This document shows, piece by piece, positions 38,493 through 46,367 of a stretch of DNA of 64,000 bases. The notes beneath the pieces are model-generated. The model saw nothing but the letters and a program-made list of their open reading frames with translations, was not told where the DNA came from and ran no database searches. Position 1 is the first letter of the stretch. Every line of letters starts with the position of its first letter. The position numbers and the translations under genes were made by a program. The stretch is from Bradyrhizobium sp. GTDB taxonomy: Bacteria; Pseudomonadota; Alphaproteobacteria; Rhizobiales; Xanthobacteraceae. The DNA lies in assembly GCF_022844465.1 (NCBI RefSeq), contig NZ_JALHLP010000011.1:62001-126000 (forward strand). Direction: 5' to 3'.

Positions 38493-39690
38493 GTTCGCCT
38501 TCCGTCTCCAGCGTGCCGCCGGCGAAATTGCGATAGAGGAAGCGATTTTCTCCGGCGGCGGCTTCGCGCTCGGCGTCCTTGAATATCTGCTCGTGCATCG
38601 GTGACAGCGTGCAGGCCGGATCGGTATTGCCGGCATCGCCGGTCAGTGCAAAAGCCTGGCAGCGGCAACCGCCGAGATCGACTTCCCGGTACTCGCAGCT
38701 CCTGCATGGCTCCTTCATCCAGCCGGTGCCGCGATAGCGGTTGAAGGCCTCGGAGTTCTGCCAGATCCAGGCGATCGAACGGTTGGAGCGCACCGAGTCG
38801 AATTCAAGCCCGGTGATGCTTTCGGCGGCGTGGCAGGGCAGGATCTTGCCGGCGGGTGAAATGTTGAAGAACTGGCGTCCCCAGCCGCCCATGCATTTCT
38901 TTGGCCGCAGCGCGTAATAGTCCGGCACCACATAGTCGATCGCAAGCGTGCCCTTCAACCGCATAGCGGCGTCCTCGACGATGCGGCTGGCCGCTTCGAT
39001 CTGTTCCTGCGTCGGCATCAGCGCGGCGCGGTTCTTCAGCGCCCAGCCGTAATACTGGACATTGGCGATCTCCAACCGATCGGCGTCGAGACCGACCGCC
39101 ATCTGGATGATGTCGGCGAGCTGATGCAGATTCTGGCGGTGCATGACGGCGTTGACCGTCAGCGGCAGATCGAGTTCGCGGGTCCATTTCGCGGCCTCGA
39201 TCTTTCTCTCATGCGCGTTCTTCAGTCCGGCGACGCGGTCGGCGACGACCGGCTCGTTCCCCTGGAAGCTGATCTGCACGTGGCAAAGCCCGGCATCTGC
39301 CAGCGCCGACAATTTCTCCCTGGTCAGAAGCACCGCCGACGTAATGAGATTGGTGTAAAGCCCGACGTCGGTGGCATGCCGCACCAGCTCGACCAGATCC
39401 CTACGCGCGGTCGGCTCGCCGCCGGAGAAGTGAATCTGAAGCACGCCGATTTCGGCGAGCTCGCCTAGCACCTTCTTCCATTCTTCGGTCGTGAGTTCGC
39501 TGCCGCCGCGGTCGAGTGCGACCGGGTTGGAGCAATAGGGACATTGCAGCGGGCAGCGATGCGTCAGCTCGGCCAGCACCGCGAGCGGAATGCCGAAGGT
39601 TTCCGCCGTCGAGCGCCGCTGCTCAAGTACAGCGAGCCCATCAGGGGGAGCGGCGCTGGCTGCCTTGCCGTCGGCGAAAGCGTTGCTCAT
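38482..39690 (-). CDS. pqqE: PqqE, radical SAM PqqA cross-linking enzyme
   Basis: 402 residues. PqqE joins Glu and Tyr side chains of PqqA by a carbon-carbon bond, the first step of pyrroloquinoline quinone synthesis, with PqqD as chaperone. The radical-SAM cluster motif CPLQCPYCSN lies at about residues 45-54 and HFSGGEPTARRDL follows. The SPASM-type C-terminal cysteines (KKCMGGWG, CRSCEYREVDLGGCRCQAF) are present for auxiliary Fe-S clusters. ATG 39690 overlaps the pqqD stop by four bases. Length is slightly above the common 370-390 because of an Ala-rich N-terminal extension. Confidence 0.96.
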   Translation of the reverse strand: MSNAFADGKAASAAPPDGLAVLEQRRSTAETFGIPLAVLAELTHRCPLQCPYCSNPVALDRGGSELTTEEWKKVLGELAEIGVLQIHFSGGEPTARRDLVELVRHATDVGLYTNLITSAVLLTREKLSALADAGLCHVQISFQGNEPVVADRVAGLKNAHERKIEAAKWTRELDLPLTVNAVMHRQNLHQLADIIQMAVGLDADRLEIANVQYYGWALKNRAALMPTQEQIEAASRIVEDAAMRLKGTLAIDYVVPDYYALRPKKCMGGWGRQFFNISPAGKILPCHAAESITGLEFDSVRSNRSIAWIWQNSEAFNRYRGTGWMKEPCRSCEYREVDLGGCRCQAFALTGDAGNTDPACTLSPMHEQIFKDAEREAAAGENRFLYRNFAGGTLETEGEHGA

Positions 39691-39998
39691 GCGGTGTTCT
39701 CGCGCGCTTCGGTCAAAAAGCCCTTGTCGGCGAGATCCTGCAGCATGGCGATGACGTCGGTTGAGATCGCCTCGCGCGGGGCGGCGTATTTGGCGGCGAG
39801 CTGATCGACCATGTCGGCGACGCTGCGGGCGCCGTCGCAAAGCTGCAGTACTTCGACCGCGATCTCGTCCGGCGCCAGCACGCGTTCCGGCGCCAGGATC
39901 ACCCAGACCTGCCGCGTCTCATCGAATTTCAGCCGGGTGTGGCGCGGCAATTTCGGCCGACTCGTCTCCCTGACGCTGATGTTGCGGCTTGACGCCAT
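39687..39998 (-). CDS. pqqD: PqqD, PqqA peptide chaperone
   Basis: 103 residues. PqqD binds the PqqA precursor and presents it to PqqE. The family core RHTRLKFDETRQVWVILAPE and DEIAVEVLQLCDGARSV is clear; the remainder is the helical tail. Its stop overlaps the pqqE start by four bases, consistent with equal production of the two partners. The start at ATG 39998 lies 62 bases after the pqqC stop. Confidence 0.94.
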   Translation of the reverse strand: MASSRNISVRETSRPKLPRHTRLKFDETRQVWVILAPERVLAPDEIAVEVLQLCDGARSVADMVDQLAAKYAAPREAISTDVIAMLQDLADKGFLTEARENTA

Positions 39999-40060
39999 CC
40001 AATCCCGGTTCCCGCTTGTCAGTTTCGCTCTATTAGTTTGGGTCCATCATTTTCAGCCCA

Positions 40061-40840
40061 TCAATTTGCCTGCGGCACGAATGCGCCGGGCGGAATGTGG
40101 CCCTCGACATAGGCATGATACAGCGCGTCGAGCTGAACCCATAGCACATTGGTCTTGAAGATCAGCGCGTTGCAGACCGCCTCCCGCTCCGCCGGCGTCT
40201 GGGCGTGGGCCTTGACATATTCCAGCGCGAAGCCGGCGTCGCGAGGGGCCTGCGTCAGGCGGCGGCTGAAATAGCTCATGATCTCAGGATTGACGAAATC
40301 ATAGTGCTGCAGCATGCCCGATATGCGCTCCTCATGCAGATCAGGTGCAAACAGTTCGGTGAGCGAGGAGGCGATCGCCTCCAACGGCGTCTTGTCGCGG
40401 CAGAAATGCACGTAAGCCTCCACCGCAAACCGCGTTGCGGGCAGGATGCCTTCGGTCGATTCCACATAAGCGCTGTCGAGTCCGAGCCCCTCGGTCAGCT
40501 TGAGCCAGCGTTCGATGCCGCCTTCCGTACCGGCATCGCCGTCATGATCCTCGATCCGGTGCCGCCATTCGATGCGGGTCGCGCGATCGCGGAACCGCGA
40601 GATCACCATCGCGTCCTTTAGCGGAATCGTGCTCTGGTAATAATAGCGGTTCAGCGCCCAGGCCTGCACCTGGCCCTTGCTGAGCTTGCCGCCGTGCAGC
40701 AGGCGGTGAAAGGGATGCAGGTTGTGATAGCGCGTCGCGCCGATATGGCGGAGCATCGCTTCCAGCTCCTCGGCGCTGCGCAGGATGACGCCCTTGCCGA
40801 TCGACAGCGCGGTCATTCCGGTTGTGGCCACGGCGTTCAC
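40061..40840 (-). CDS. pqqC: PqqC, pyrroloquinoline-quinone synthase
   Basis: 259 residues. PqqC is the cofactor-free oxidase that closes the ring and oxidises the intermediate AHQQ to PQQ in the last step. The sequence shows the helical-bundle family features: NLHPFHRLLHGGKLSKGQ, ALNRYYYQSTIPLKDA, the IEDHDGD segment and AYVHFCRDKTPLEAIASSLTE with conserved His/Arg/Tyr. The start overlaps the pqqB stop by four bases (ATGA). Length is normal. Confidence 0.96.
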   Translation of the reverse strand: MNAVATTGMTALSIGKGVILRSAEELEAMLRHIGATRYHNLHPFHRLLHGGKLSKGQVQAWALNRYYYQSTIPLKDAMVISRFRDRATRIEWRHRIEDHDGDAGTEGGIERWLKLTEGLGLDSAYVESTEGILPATRFAVEAYVHFCRDKTPLEAIASSLTELFAPDLHEERISGMLQHYDFVNPEIMSYFSRRLTQAPRDAGFALEYVKAHAQTPAEREAVCNALIFKTNVLWVQLDALYHAYVEGHIPPGAFVPQAN

Positions 40841-41766
40841 AGCGTGATCTCCGTTCCGTCGGCGGGGATGTGCCAGCCCGCCCGTTCGACGATCCCGCGC
40901 TCGTCCGAACCGCGCAGCAGCGCCGGGTTGGAGTTGTTGATGTGCAGGAACACCTTCCGGCCGATATCGAGGCCGGCCAGGCTCTCGATCGCCCCGTGAT
41001 CGCCCGACATCGAAATATGACCCATGCCCTGTCCCGTCTTGGTGCCGAGGCCAGCGACGATCAGTTCATCGTCGCGCCACACGGTGCCGTCGAAAAACAC
41101 CAGCGCTGCGCCCGAAAGGCGCGACTTCAGATCTTCCGTGACGCGCGCGCAGGCGGCGAGGAAATAGAAATACTTTCCGCTCGTCTTGTCCAGAATCCGC
41201 AGGCCGAGCGTATCGCCGGCAGCATCGCCACCCGAGGGGTGCGCCTTGCCTTCCAGATACCACGCGCCCTTGCCGGGAACCGCGAAGGGAAGAATTTCCA
41301 TACCCGACGGGGAACCGTCGGGCAACGCAGGCTCGAATGCCTGGTCCACCTCGATTGGCAGGCGCTTGACGGTAGCTTCGTTCAGAACGTTGAAGATGCT
41401 GTTGGATTTGATGATCGCAAGCACCCGCTCGTGCGCGTAGAGCGTGAAGGGCGAGCCCTCGCGCATCGATAGCAGGCCTGCGACCGCGTCGATTTCGCCA
41501 TTGGTCAGGACTACGCCGGCGATCGGGCTGTGCCTGAGCAGCCCCGCTTTGGGGTGAAGCTGCGGCGTCGCGATCAATTGCTGGCGCAGGTCGGGCGAGG
41601 CGTTGACGAGATACCAGTGCTCGCCATCGGCGCTGACCGCGATCGAGGCCTGGGTGCTCTTCAGTTCAGGATGGTCGCTTCGCGCCCTCAGGCACACCCG
41701 ACATCCGCAGTTCCACTGTGGAATGCCGCCGCCTGCGGCGGCGCCCAGGACGACGATGCGAAGCAT
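40837..41766 (-). CDS. pqqB: PqqB, metallo-beta-lactamase-fold PQQ biosynthesis protein
   Basis: 309 residues. PqqB has a metallo-beta-lactamase fold and is thought to hydroxylate the tyrosine of the processed dipeptide; an older view gave it an export role. It begins MLRIVVLGAAAGGGIPQWNC with the CxCxxC-type zinc site (NCGCRVC), then TNGEIDAVAGLLSMREG and MSGDHGAIESLAGLDIGRKV. The ATG at 41766 is preferred, with AGGAG upstream; 14 more open codons lie 5'. It follows pqqA after 121 bp containing a strong hairpin. Confidence 0.95.
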   Translation of the reverse strand: MLRIVVLGAAAGGGIPQWNCGCRVCLRARSDHPELKSTQASIAVSADGEHWYLVNASPDLRQQLIATPQLHPKAGLLRHSPIAGVVLTNGEIDAVAGLLSMREGSPFTLYAHERVLAIIKSNSIFNVLNEATVKRLPIEVDQAFEPALPDGSPSGMEILPFAVPGKGAWYLEGKAHPSGGDAAGDTLGLRILDKTSGKYFYFLAACARVTEDLKSRLSGAALVFFDGTVWRDDELIVAGLGTKTGQGMGHISMSGDHGAIESLAGLDIGRKVFLHINNSNPALLRGSDERGIVERAGWHIPADGTEITL

Positions 41767-41820
41767 ACCCCGTCTCCTGGTCTCAAGCTTGCGGCACAAC
41801 CGTCGCAATCACGCCTCGGC

Positions 41821-41846
41821 GCTGACGCGTTCGGGAACGTGTCAGC
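41821..41846 (-). promoter_or_regulatory. Hairpin in the pqqA-pqqB gap
   Basis: The 26 bases form a stem with arms GCTGACGCGTTC and GAACGTGTCAGC, pairing at every position except one, around a two- to four-base tip. It lies 42 bases after the pqqA stop. An mRNA hairpin here would let pqqA be made in excess over pqqB-E, as reported for other pqq operons. A 12-bp palindrome CACCACGTGGTG at 41857 lies just upstream in the same leader. Confidence 0.55.
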
Positions 41847-41887
41847 CCCGGAAGTTCACCACGTGGTGTATGAGCCGACCCTGCCGC

Positions 41888-41968
41888 TTACTTGCGGGTC
41901 GCGCACACGTACATGTTGATTTCCATGCCGACAGGCACTTCGACGATTTTCGGTGCTTTCCAGGCCAT
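41888..41968 (-). CDS. pqqA: PqqA, precursor peptide of PQQ
   Basis: A 26-residue ribosomal peptide beginning MAWKAPKIVEVPVG and ending VCATRK. Glu16 and Tyr20, the two residues that become PQQ, stand at the canonical spacing (E-I-N-M-Y). GAGGAGCG lies just before ATG 41968, a strong ribosome site fitting a highly made peptide. It is the first gene of pqqABCDE-pip-unknown. The cross-linked core must be cut out by proteases after PqqE acts; no classical PqqF/G gene is in this window. Confidence 0.95.
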   Translation of the reverse strand: MAWKAPKIVEVPVGMEINMYVCATRK

Positions 41969-42208
41969 TTGGCGCTCCTCTGCTATGAGATCAACCCAGC
42001 GAACGATGACAAGCTACCCCGGATGAAAAAGTTCGCCAATGAAATCTTTCGTCACCCCCCGGTTGCCAACGCTGCGTCGCAATACGATATGGGTCTCTGG
42101 ATATTGCAGTCAAAAGACCGTGGGATCCGGCGTTTGGTGATTGCCATGAGCGCCAGGCAGGGCTCTTCTGGATCAGAGGAGCGGTAGCGCTCGATATCAG
42201 AAGCTTGT

Positions 42209-42233
42209 AACGGGGGCCCGGTTCAGGGGTTCC
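42209..42233 (-). promoter_or_regulatory. EcfG-type promoter upstream of pqqA (exact GGAAC-N16-CGTT)
   Basis: On the minus strand GGAAC (42233-42229), 16 bases, CGTT (42212-42209), an exact consensus match, pointing at the pqq operon. It is 240 bases before the pqqA ATG, so the transcript would have a long leader. It lies just ahead of the oppositely oriented DUF6894 gene, whose start is 24 bases away. It could be a chance match; no other gene is visible leftwards before pqqA. Confidence 0.5.
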
Positions 42234-42256
42234 AATCGAGGCCAGGGTTCCCGCCG

Positions 42257-42514
42257 ATGCCACGCTATTTCTTTAACACCCGTATCGGCGACGAGCTGAT
42301 TTCCGACCCCGATGGCGAAGTGCTGGGGGATCCCGACCGCGCCTGGGAAATGGCGCGCGCCATGATCCGGGAGCTCCTGAAGACCGATGGCGCCGACGGC
42401 GCGCTGTTGAATGCGACCATCGAGGTAACCGACGACGAGGGCGAGATCGTGCTCGAGTTTCCGTTCACGGAAGCGATCCTCGATACCCCAGGCAATTCCG
42501 TTACTAAGCACTGA
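42257..42514 (+). CDS. DUF6894-family small protein
   Basis: 85 residues starting MPRYFFNTRIGDELISDPDG, the typical opening of DUF6894 proteins as I recall them: small, acidic, very common in Bradyrhizobium, function unknown. It has no signal peptide or helix long enough to cross the membrane. ATG 42257 opens this conserved N-terminus, although no clear GGAG precedes it. It is divergent from pqqA and 148 bp before an amidase gene; neither neighbour explains its role. Confidence 0.8.
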   Translation: MPRYFFNTRIGDELISDPDGEVLGDPDRAWEMARAMIRELLKTDGADGALLNATIEVTDDEGEIVLEFPFTEAILDTPGNSVTKH

Positions 42515-42662
42515 CGGCGCGACGCCTTCTTGCATTGTCCGCCCGGTCAACGCGCCGGTTGCGCGGCTTCAGACCAGTATCTGCTCTTTAGGGCCGGGTT
42601 CGCCGCCGCTGGCGTTGCCGCGGGGACAGCGCTACAACGGCAGCCATTAAAGGGAGTTTTGC

Positions 42663-44054
42663 ATGCAGGAGCTCTGGCGGCTGTCGGCTCAGGAAATGGC
42701 CTCGCTGGTCAGGTCAAGGAAAGTCTCGGCGAAGGAGGCGGCGACGGCGGCGCTGGCCCGGCTCGACGCCGTGAACCCCAAAATCAACGCCGTCGTCGAT
42801 CACAACGCGGCGGAGGTGCTGGCGCAGGCTTCCGCGATCGACGCGGCGATCGGGCGCGGCGAGGATGCCGGCCCGCTGGCCGGCGTCGCGGTCACGGTCA
42901 AGGTCAATATCGACCAGCAAGGCTTTGCCACCACCAACGGGCTGAAGCTGCAGCGCGACGTGATCGCCACGCGCAACAGTCCCGTGATCGACAATTTGCA
43001 GAAGGCGGGCGCGATCATCCTGGGGCGCACCAATTGCCCGGCGTTCTCCTATCGCTGGTTCACCACCAACCTCATGCATGGCGACACCAAGAACCCCCGC
43101 GACCCCTCGATTACGCCGGGCGGCTCGTCCGGCGGCGCGGGGGCTGCGGTCGCGGCCGGCATCGGCCATATCGCGCATGGCACCGATATTGCCGGATCGA
43201 TCCGCTATCCCGCCTATGCCTGCGGCGTGCATGGCCTGCGGCCGACCATCGGGCGCATCCCGGCGTTCAATGCCTCGCTAGCCGAACGGCCGATCGGGCC
43301 GCAGATCAGCGCGGTCTCGGGCCCGCTGGCGCGGACCATCGGCGATCTCAGGATCGCGCTGGCGGCGATGTCAGCCAGGGACGCGCGCGATCCCTGGTGG
43401 GTGCCGGCGCCGCTGGAGGGGCCGGCAAGCCCCAGGCGCGTCGCGATGTGCCTTAACCCTGACGGACTCAATCCAGTTGCCGAGGTGAAGGCCGCAATTG
43501 CCGATGCCGGCAAGCGACTGCAGCGTGCAGGCTGGGAAGTCGAGGAAGTCGCCGACACGCCGTCGCTTCGCGAGGCGGCCGATCTCCAGACCAAGCTCTG
43601 GCTCGGCGACGGCTATGAGGCGCAGCTGGAAGCCGCCGAGCGCGAGGGCGATCCCGGCGCGCTCGCCTGCCTGCGCGGCAACCGGGCAAACGTGTTTCCA
43701 TTCGACCTGTCCCGGACGCTGACGCGGCGGGCGACCTTGACGCGCGAATGGCTGGCGTTCCTTGAGAAATACCCTGTCTTGCTGATGCCGGTATCCGGCG
43801 AACTGCCGTTTCCCGATCAGCTCGATCGCAAGGATGAAGCGTCGTTCGCGCGGGTCTGGCGCGCGCAAACACCGCAGATCGCCATTCCCTTCATGGGCCT
43901 TCCGGGACTGACGGTTTCGACCGGGCTGGTGGGGCGCATTCCTGTCGGCGTCCAGCTTGTCTCGGGCCGCTACCGTGAGGATCTGTGCCTTGCCGCCGGC
44001 GAGGCGATCGAGGCGGGCGGCACGCCGTCGGCGGCGATCGATCCGTTCGGCTAA
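42663..44054 (+). CDS. Amidase (amidase-signature family)
   Basis: 463 residues. Serine hydrolase of the amidase-signature family, cleaving a C-N amide bond of an unknown substrate. The Ser-cisSer-Lys triad is visible: Lys80 in GVAVTVKVNID, the Gly/Ser-rich GGSSGGAGAAVAAG near 153-166, and the nucleophile Ser179 in GTDIAGSIRYPA. The start ATG 42663 has AAGGGAG upstream. It does not look like GatA, because no gatB or gatC is near and the C-terminal half diverges. It is followed 15 bp later by glutathione peroxidase, so they may share a transcript. Confidence 0.88.
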   Translation: MQELWRLSAQEMASLVRSRKVSAKEAATAALARLDAVNPKINAVVDHNAAEVLAQASAIDAAIGRGEDAGPLAGVAVTVKVNIDQQGFATTNGLKLQRDVIATRNSPVIDNLQKAGAIILGRTNCPAFSYRWFTTNLMHGDTKNPRDPSITPGGSSGGAGAAVAAGIGHIAHGTDIAGSIRYPAYACGVHGLRPTIGRIPAFNASLAERPIGPQISAVSGPLARTIGDLRIALAAMSARDARDPWWVPAPLEGPASPRRVAMCLNPDGLNPVAEVKAAIADAGKRLQRAGWEVEEVADTPSLREAADLQTKLWLGDGYEAQLEAAEREGDPGALACLRGNRANVFPFDLSRTLTRRATLTREWLAFLEKYPVLLMPVSGELPFPDQLDRKDEASFARVWRAQTPQIAIPFMGLPGLTVSTGLVGRIPVGVQLVSGRYREDLCLAAGEAIEAGGTPSAAIDPFG

Positions 44055-44069
44055 TCTGGAGAGCGCACG

Positions 44070-44546
44070 ATGCCGGGCATTCATGAATTTTCGGCCAAGT
44101 CGCTCGCCGGCGAACAGGTTCCGCTGAAGCGGTTCGAGGGTCAGGTGCTGCTCATCGTCAACACCGCGAGCGGCTGCGGGTTCACGCCGCAGTACAAGGG
44201 CCTCGAGCAACTGCATCGCGATTTTTCGCCGCGCGGCTTTGCAGTGCTCGGCTTCCCCTGCAACCAGTTCGGCGGCCAGGAGCCGGGCGACGCCAAGGCG
44301 ATCGAGGCGTTCTGCGAAACCAGGTATGCCGTGACGTTTCCGATGTTCGACAAGGTCGACGTCAATGGCAGCCAGGCGCATCCGCTGTTCGAGCATTTGA
44401 AGAATGCGAAATCGGGACTGCTGGGTTTGTCGATCAAATGGAATTTCACCAAATTTCTGGTCGATCGGTCGGGCAGGGTGGTCGGGCGCTACGCCCCGAC
44501 CGCGACCCCCGAGAGCATCAGAAAAGACATCGAGGCACTGCTGTGA
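44070..44546 (+). CDS. Glutathione peroxidase family protein (thiol peroxidase type)
   Basis: 158 residues. Reduces hydrogen peroxide or organic hydroperoxides with glutathione or thioredoxin. The catalytic Cys36 is in NTASGCGFTPQY, Gln70 in GFPCNQFGGQEPG and the Trp/Asn pair in KWNFTKFLVD. It is a cysteine, not selenocysteine, enzyme. Cys64 in FPCNQ is conserved, but the resolving Cys of thioredoxin-type enzymes is not evident. The stop overlaps the next gene's GTG start (GTGA), suggesting coupled translation. Confidence 0.92.
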   Translation: MPGIHEFSAKSLAGEQVPLKRFEGQVLLIVNTASGCGFTPQYKGLEQLHRDFSPRGFAVLGFPCNQFGGQEPGDAKAIEAFCETRYAVTFPMFDKVDVNGSQAHPLFEHLKNAKSGLLGLSIKWNFTKFLVDRSGRVVGRYAPTATPESIRKDIEALL

Positions 44547-44806
44547 GCGAAACCGACAAGGCGACCAACGACCAGTTTCCCGACCGCCTCTCGGTCGATC
44601 CGAACAGCCCGTATCACAATGCCGAGATCCTCGCGCGCGACGTCGGCATCCGCTTCAAGGGCGTCGAGAAGACCAATGTGGAGGAATACTGCATCAGCGA
44701 GGGCTGGGTGCGCGTCACCGCCGGCAATGCCAGGGACCGCCACGGCAACCCGCTGACCCTCAAGGTCCACGGCCCGGTCGAGCCGTATTTCCGCGATAAG
44801 ACGTGA
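44543..44806 (+). CDS. DUF3297-family protein
   Basis: 87 residues beginning with a GTG that overlaps the glutathione peroxidase stop by four bases. The core GIRFKGVEKTNVEEYCISEG is diagnostic of DUF3297, a small proteobacterial family of unknown function; a final segment is rich in Gly/Pro/Lys. No signal peptide or membrane helix. Coupling to a peroxidase gene suggests it is wanted under oxidative stress, which is inference from position only. Confidence 0.85.
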   Translation: MSETDKATNDQFPDRLSVDPNSPYHNAEILARDVGIRFKGVEKTNVEEYCISEGWVRVTAGNARDRHGNPLTLKVHGPVEPYFRDKT

Positions 44807-44824
44807 GGTGCTCTACTCTCATCT

Positions 44825-44906
44825 GTCGTTGCGAGGAGCGATAGCGACGAAGCAATCCATGCTTCCTTTGCGGCACGATGGATTGCTTCGCTTCGCTCGC
44901 AATGAC
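44825..44906. repeat. Palindromic repeat, GTCGTTGCGAGGAGC type
   Basis: Begins GTCGTTGCGAGGAGCGA and ends CGCTCGCAATGACG, with inner AAGCAATCCATG and ATGGATTGCTTCG arms, so the whole element folds into one long imperfect hairpin. It lies between convergent DUF3297 and malonyl-CoA decarboxylase genes. Different sequence family from the CGTCATTCCGGGGCG copies. Confidence 0.7.
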
Positions 44907-44920
44907 GTTTCTAAACCAGC

Positions 44921-46273
44921 CTAGGACAGCCGCATATCCAGAAGCCGCCGGCCCTCGGTCTTCAGCAGTTTCTTCACTGCGCTGGAGGCGGCGATCTCGC
45001 CTTGGTTGGCGTAGGCCTCGTGGTTCTTCTCGATATCGTCGAGCCGGTAGAGGTAGTTGACCATGATCCCTGCGGATTCGCGCAGGCCCTTGGGCGAGAG
45101 GTCGCCGAGCCAGTCGATTTTCTCCAGCCGCGCGCCGTTGCCGATGTGGAAGCGCGCCACCGAATCGATCAGCCGGCCCTTTGCCGTGCGCGCTTTGAGG
45201 AAATAATGCGCCGCCAGCGGCTCCAGCACGGCGCGCAACTGCGCGGTCAGTTCCGCATTCTCGAACCAGTCCGGCCGCTCGAGGTTTTCCAGCAGCGTGC
45301 GCTCCTCGTCGCTGAGCGGAACGTCGGCGGCCTGTTTCAGCCATGGCATGAAGCCGGGCACCGGCGACAGCGTCACGAAGGTGTCCAGCCTGGGCAGTTC
45401 GCGCCGCAATTCCTCGACCACCTGCTTGATCAGGAAGCTGCCGAACGAGATGCCGCCAAGGCCTTTCTGCGTGTTCGAGATCGAATAGAACACGGCGGTG
45501 CGGGCGCGTTCGGGCGGCACCGGCTGGCGCTCGGCGGCGAGGAGCGGCGCGATCGCGGTCGGGATCGTCTCGGTGAGGGCGACCTCGACGAAGATCAGCG
45601 GTTCGTCGGCGGACTGCGGGTGGAAGAATGCGTAGCAGCGCCGGTCGACCGGATCGATGCGGCGGCGCAGGTCGTTCCAGTCATGAATTTCATGCACCGC
45701 TTCGTAGCGGATGATCTGTTCCAGGATATTGGCCGGCGTCGACCAGTCGATCCTTCGCAGCACGAGAAACCCCCGGTTGAACCATGACGACAACAAATGC
45801 ACGACATCGCGGTCCAGCGCAGCCAAATCCTTGTTGTCCTTCATCAGGGCAAGCAGGTCGGCGCGCATTGCCACGAGGTCGCTGGTGCCGCCGGGGGCGC
45901 GATTGAGCCGGCGGATCAGCTCCTGGCGGCGCGGTTCGGAAGCGAAATGAAGGTCGCTGGCGTCGGTGTCGTTTGGCTGCGCCCGCCAGCTCTCAATCAC
46001 GCGCGACAGCTTCTCGCGGTCGGGGCCGTAGTCGCGGGCCAGCGCTTCGAAGAATTTGAGCCGGCCGGCGGCGTCGAGGTTGCGGTAGCGATCGAGCACG
46101 TCGCGCGCCATCGCGGTGCCGGACGCCTCGCCGCGGCCGGATAACAACGCCTCGCACCGCTCAAGAAGCTCCGCGGCGTCCTGCCGGGTGTCCGAGGGGC
46201 CGCCCCGCCGCAGCAGCGTGCGGCCACGCTCCGATATCGTCGAGAGCAGGTCGGAAAAGAAGGCGTTGGCCAT
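44921..46273 (-). CDS. Malonyl-CoA decarboxylase
   Basis: 450 residues. Converts malonyl-CoA to acetyl-CoA and CO2, for malonate use or to tune fatty-acid synthesis. The helical N-terminal domain spans about 1-165; the GNAT-like catalytic domain follows, with HPQSADEPLIFVEVALT, FYSISNTQKGLGGISFG and SVARFHIGNGARL with the catalytic His/Asn region. It looks full length. No matB (malonyl-CoA synthetase) or matC transporter is adjacent; the MFS gene nearby belongs to a divergent pair with an AraC regulator. Start ATG 46273. Confidence 0.92.
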   Translation of the reverse strand: MANAFFSDLLSTISERGRTLLRRGGPSDTRQDAAELLERCEALLSGRGEASGTAMARDVLDRYRNLDAAGRLKFFEALARDYGPDREKLSRVIESWRAQPNDTDASDLHFASEPRRQELIRRLNRAPGGTSDLVAMRADLLALMKDNKDLAALDRDVVHLLSSWFNRGFLVLRRIDWSTPANILEQIIRYEAVHEIHDWNDLRRRIDPVDRRCYAFFHPQSADEPLIFVEVALTETIPTAIAPLLAAERQPVPPERARTAVFYSISNTQKGLGGISFGSFLIKQVVEELRRELPRLDTFVTLSPVPGFMPWLKQAADVPLSDEERTLLENLERPDWFENAELTAQLRAVLEPLAAHYFLKARTAKGRLIDSVARFHIGNGARLEKIDWLGDLSPKGLRESAGIMVNYLYRLDDIEKNHEAYANQGEIAASSAVKKLLKTEGRRLLDMRLS

Positions 46274-46367
46274 GAGGCAGGTCGAATCCAGCTAATTTAC
46301 TGCAATCTTATACAGGATTCCCGGCGATGCCGATCACAATCAAGCGCATGGAGTGCATGGAAATATG

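Noticed and set aside
41991..42263. 90-codon minus frame between pqqA and the DUF6894 gene
   Set aside because: No ribosome site; lies over the putative pqq leader and overlaps the DUF6894 start.
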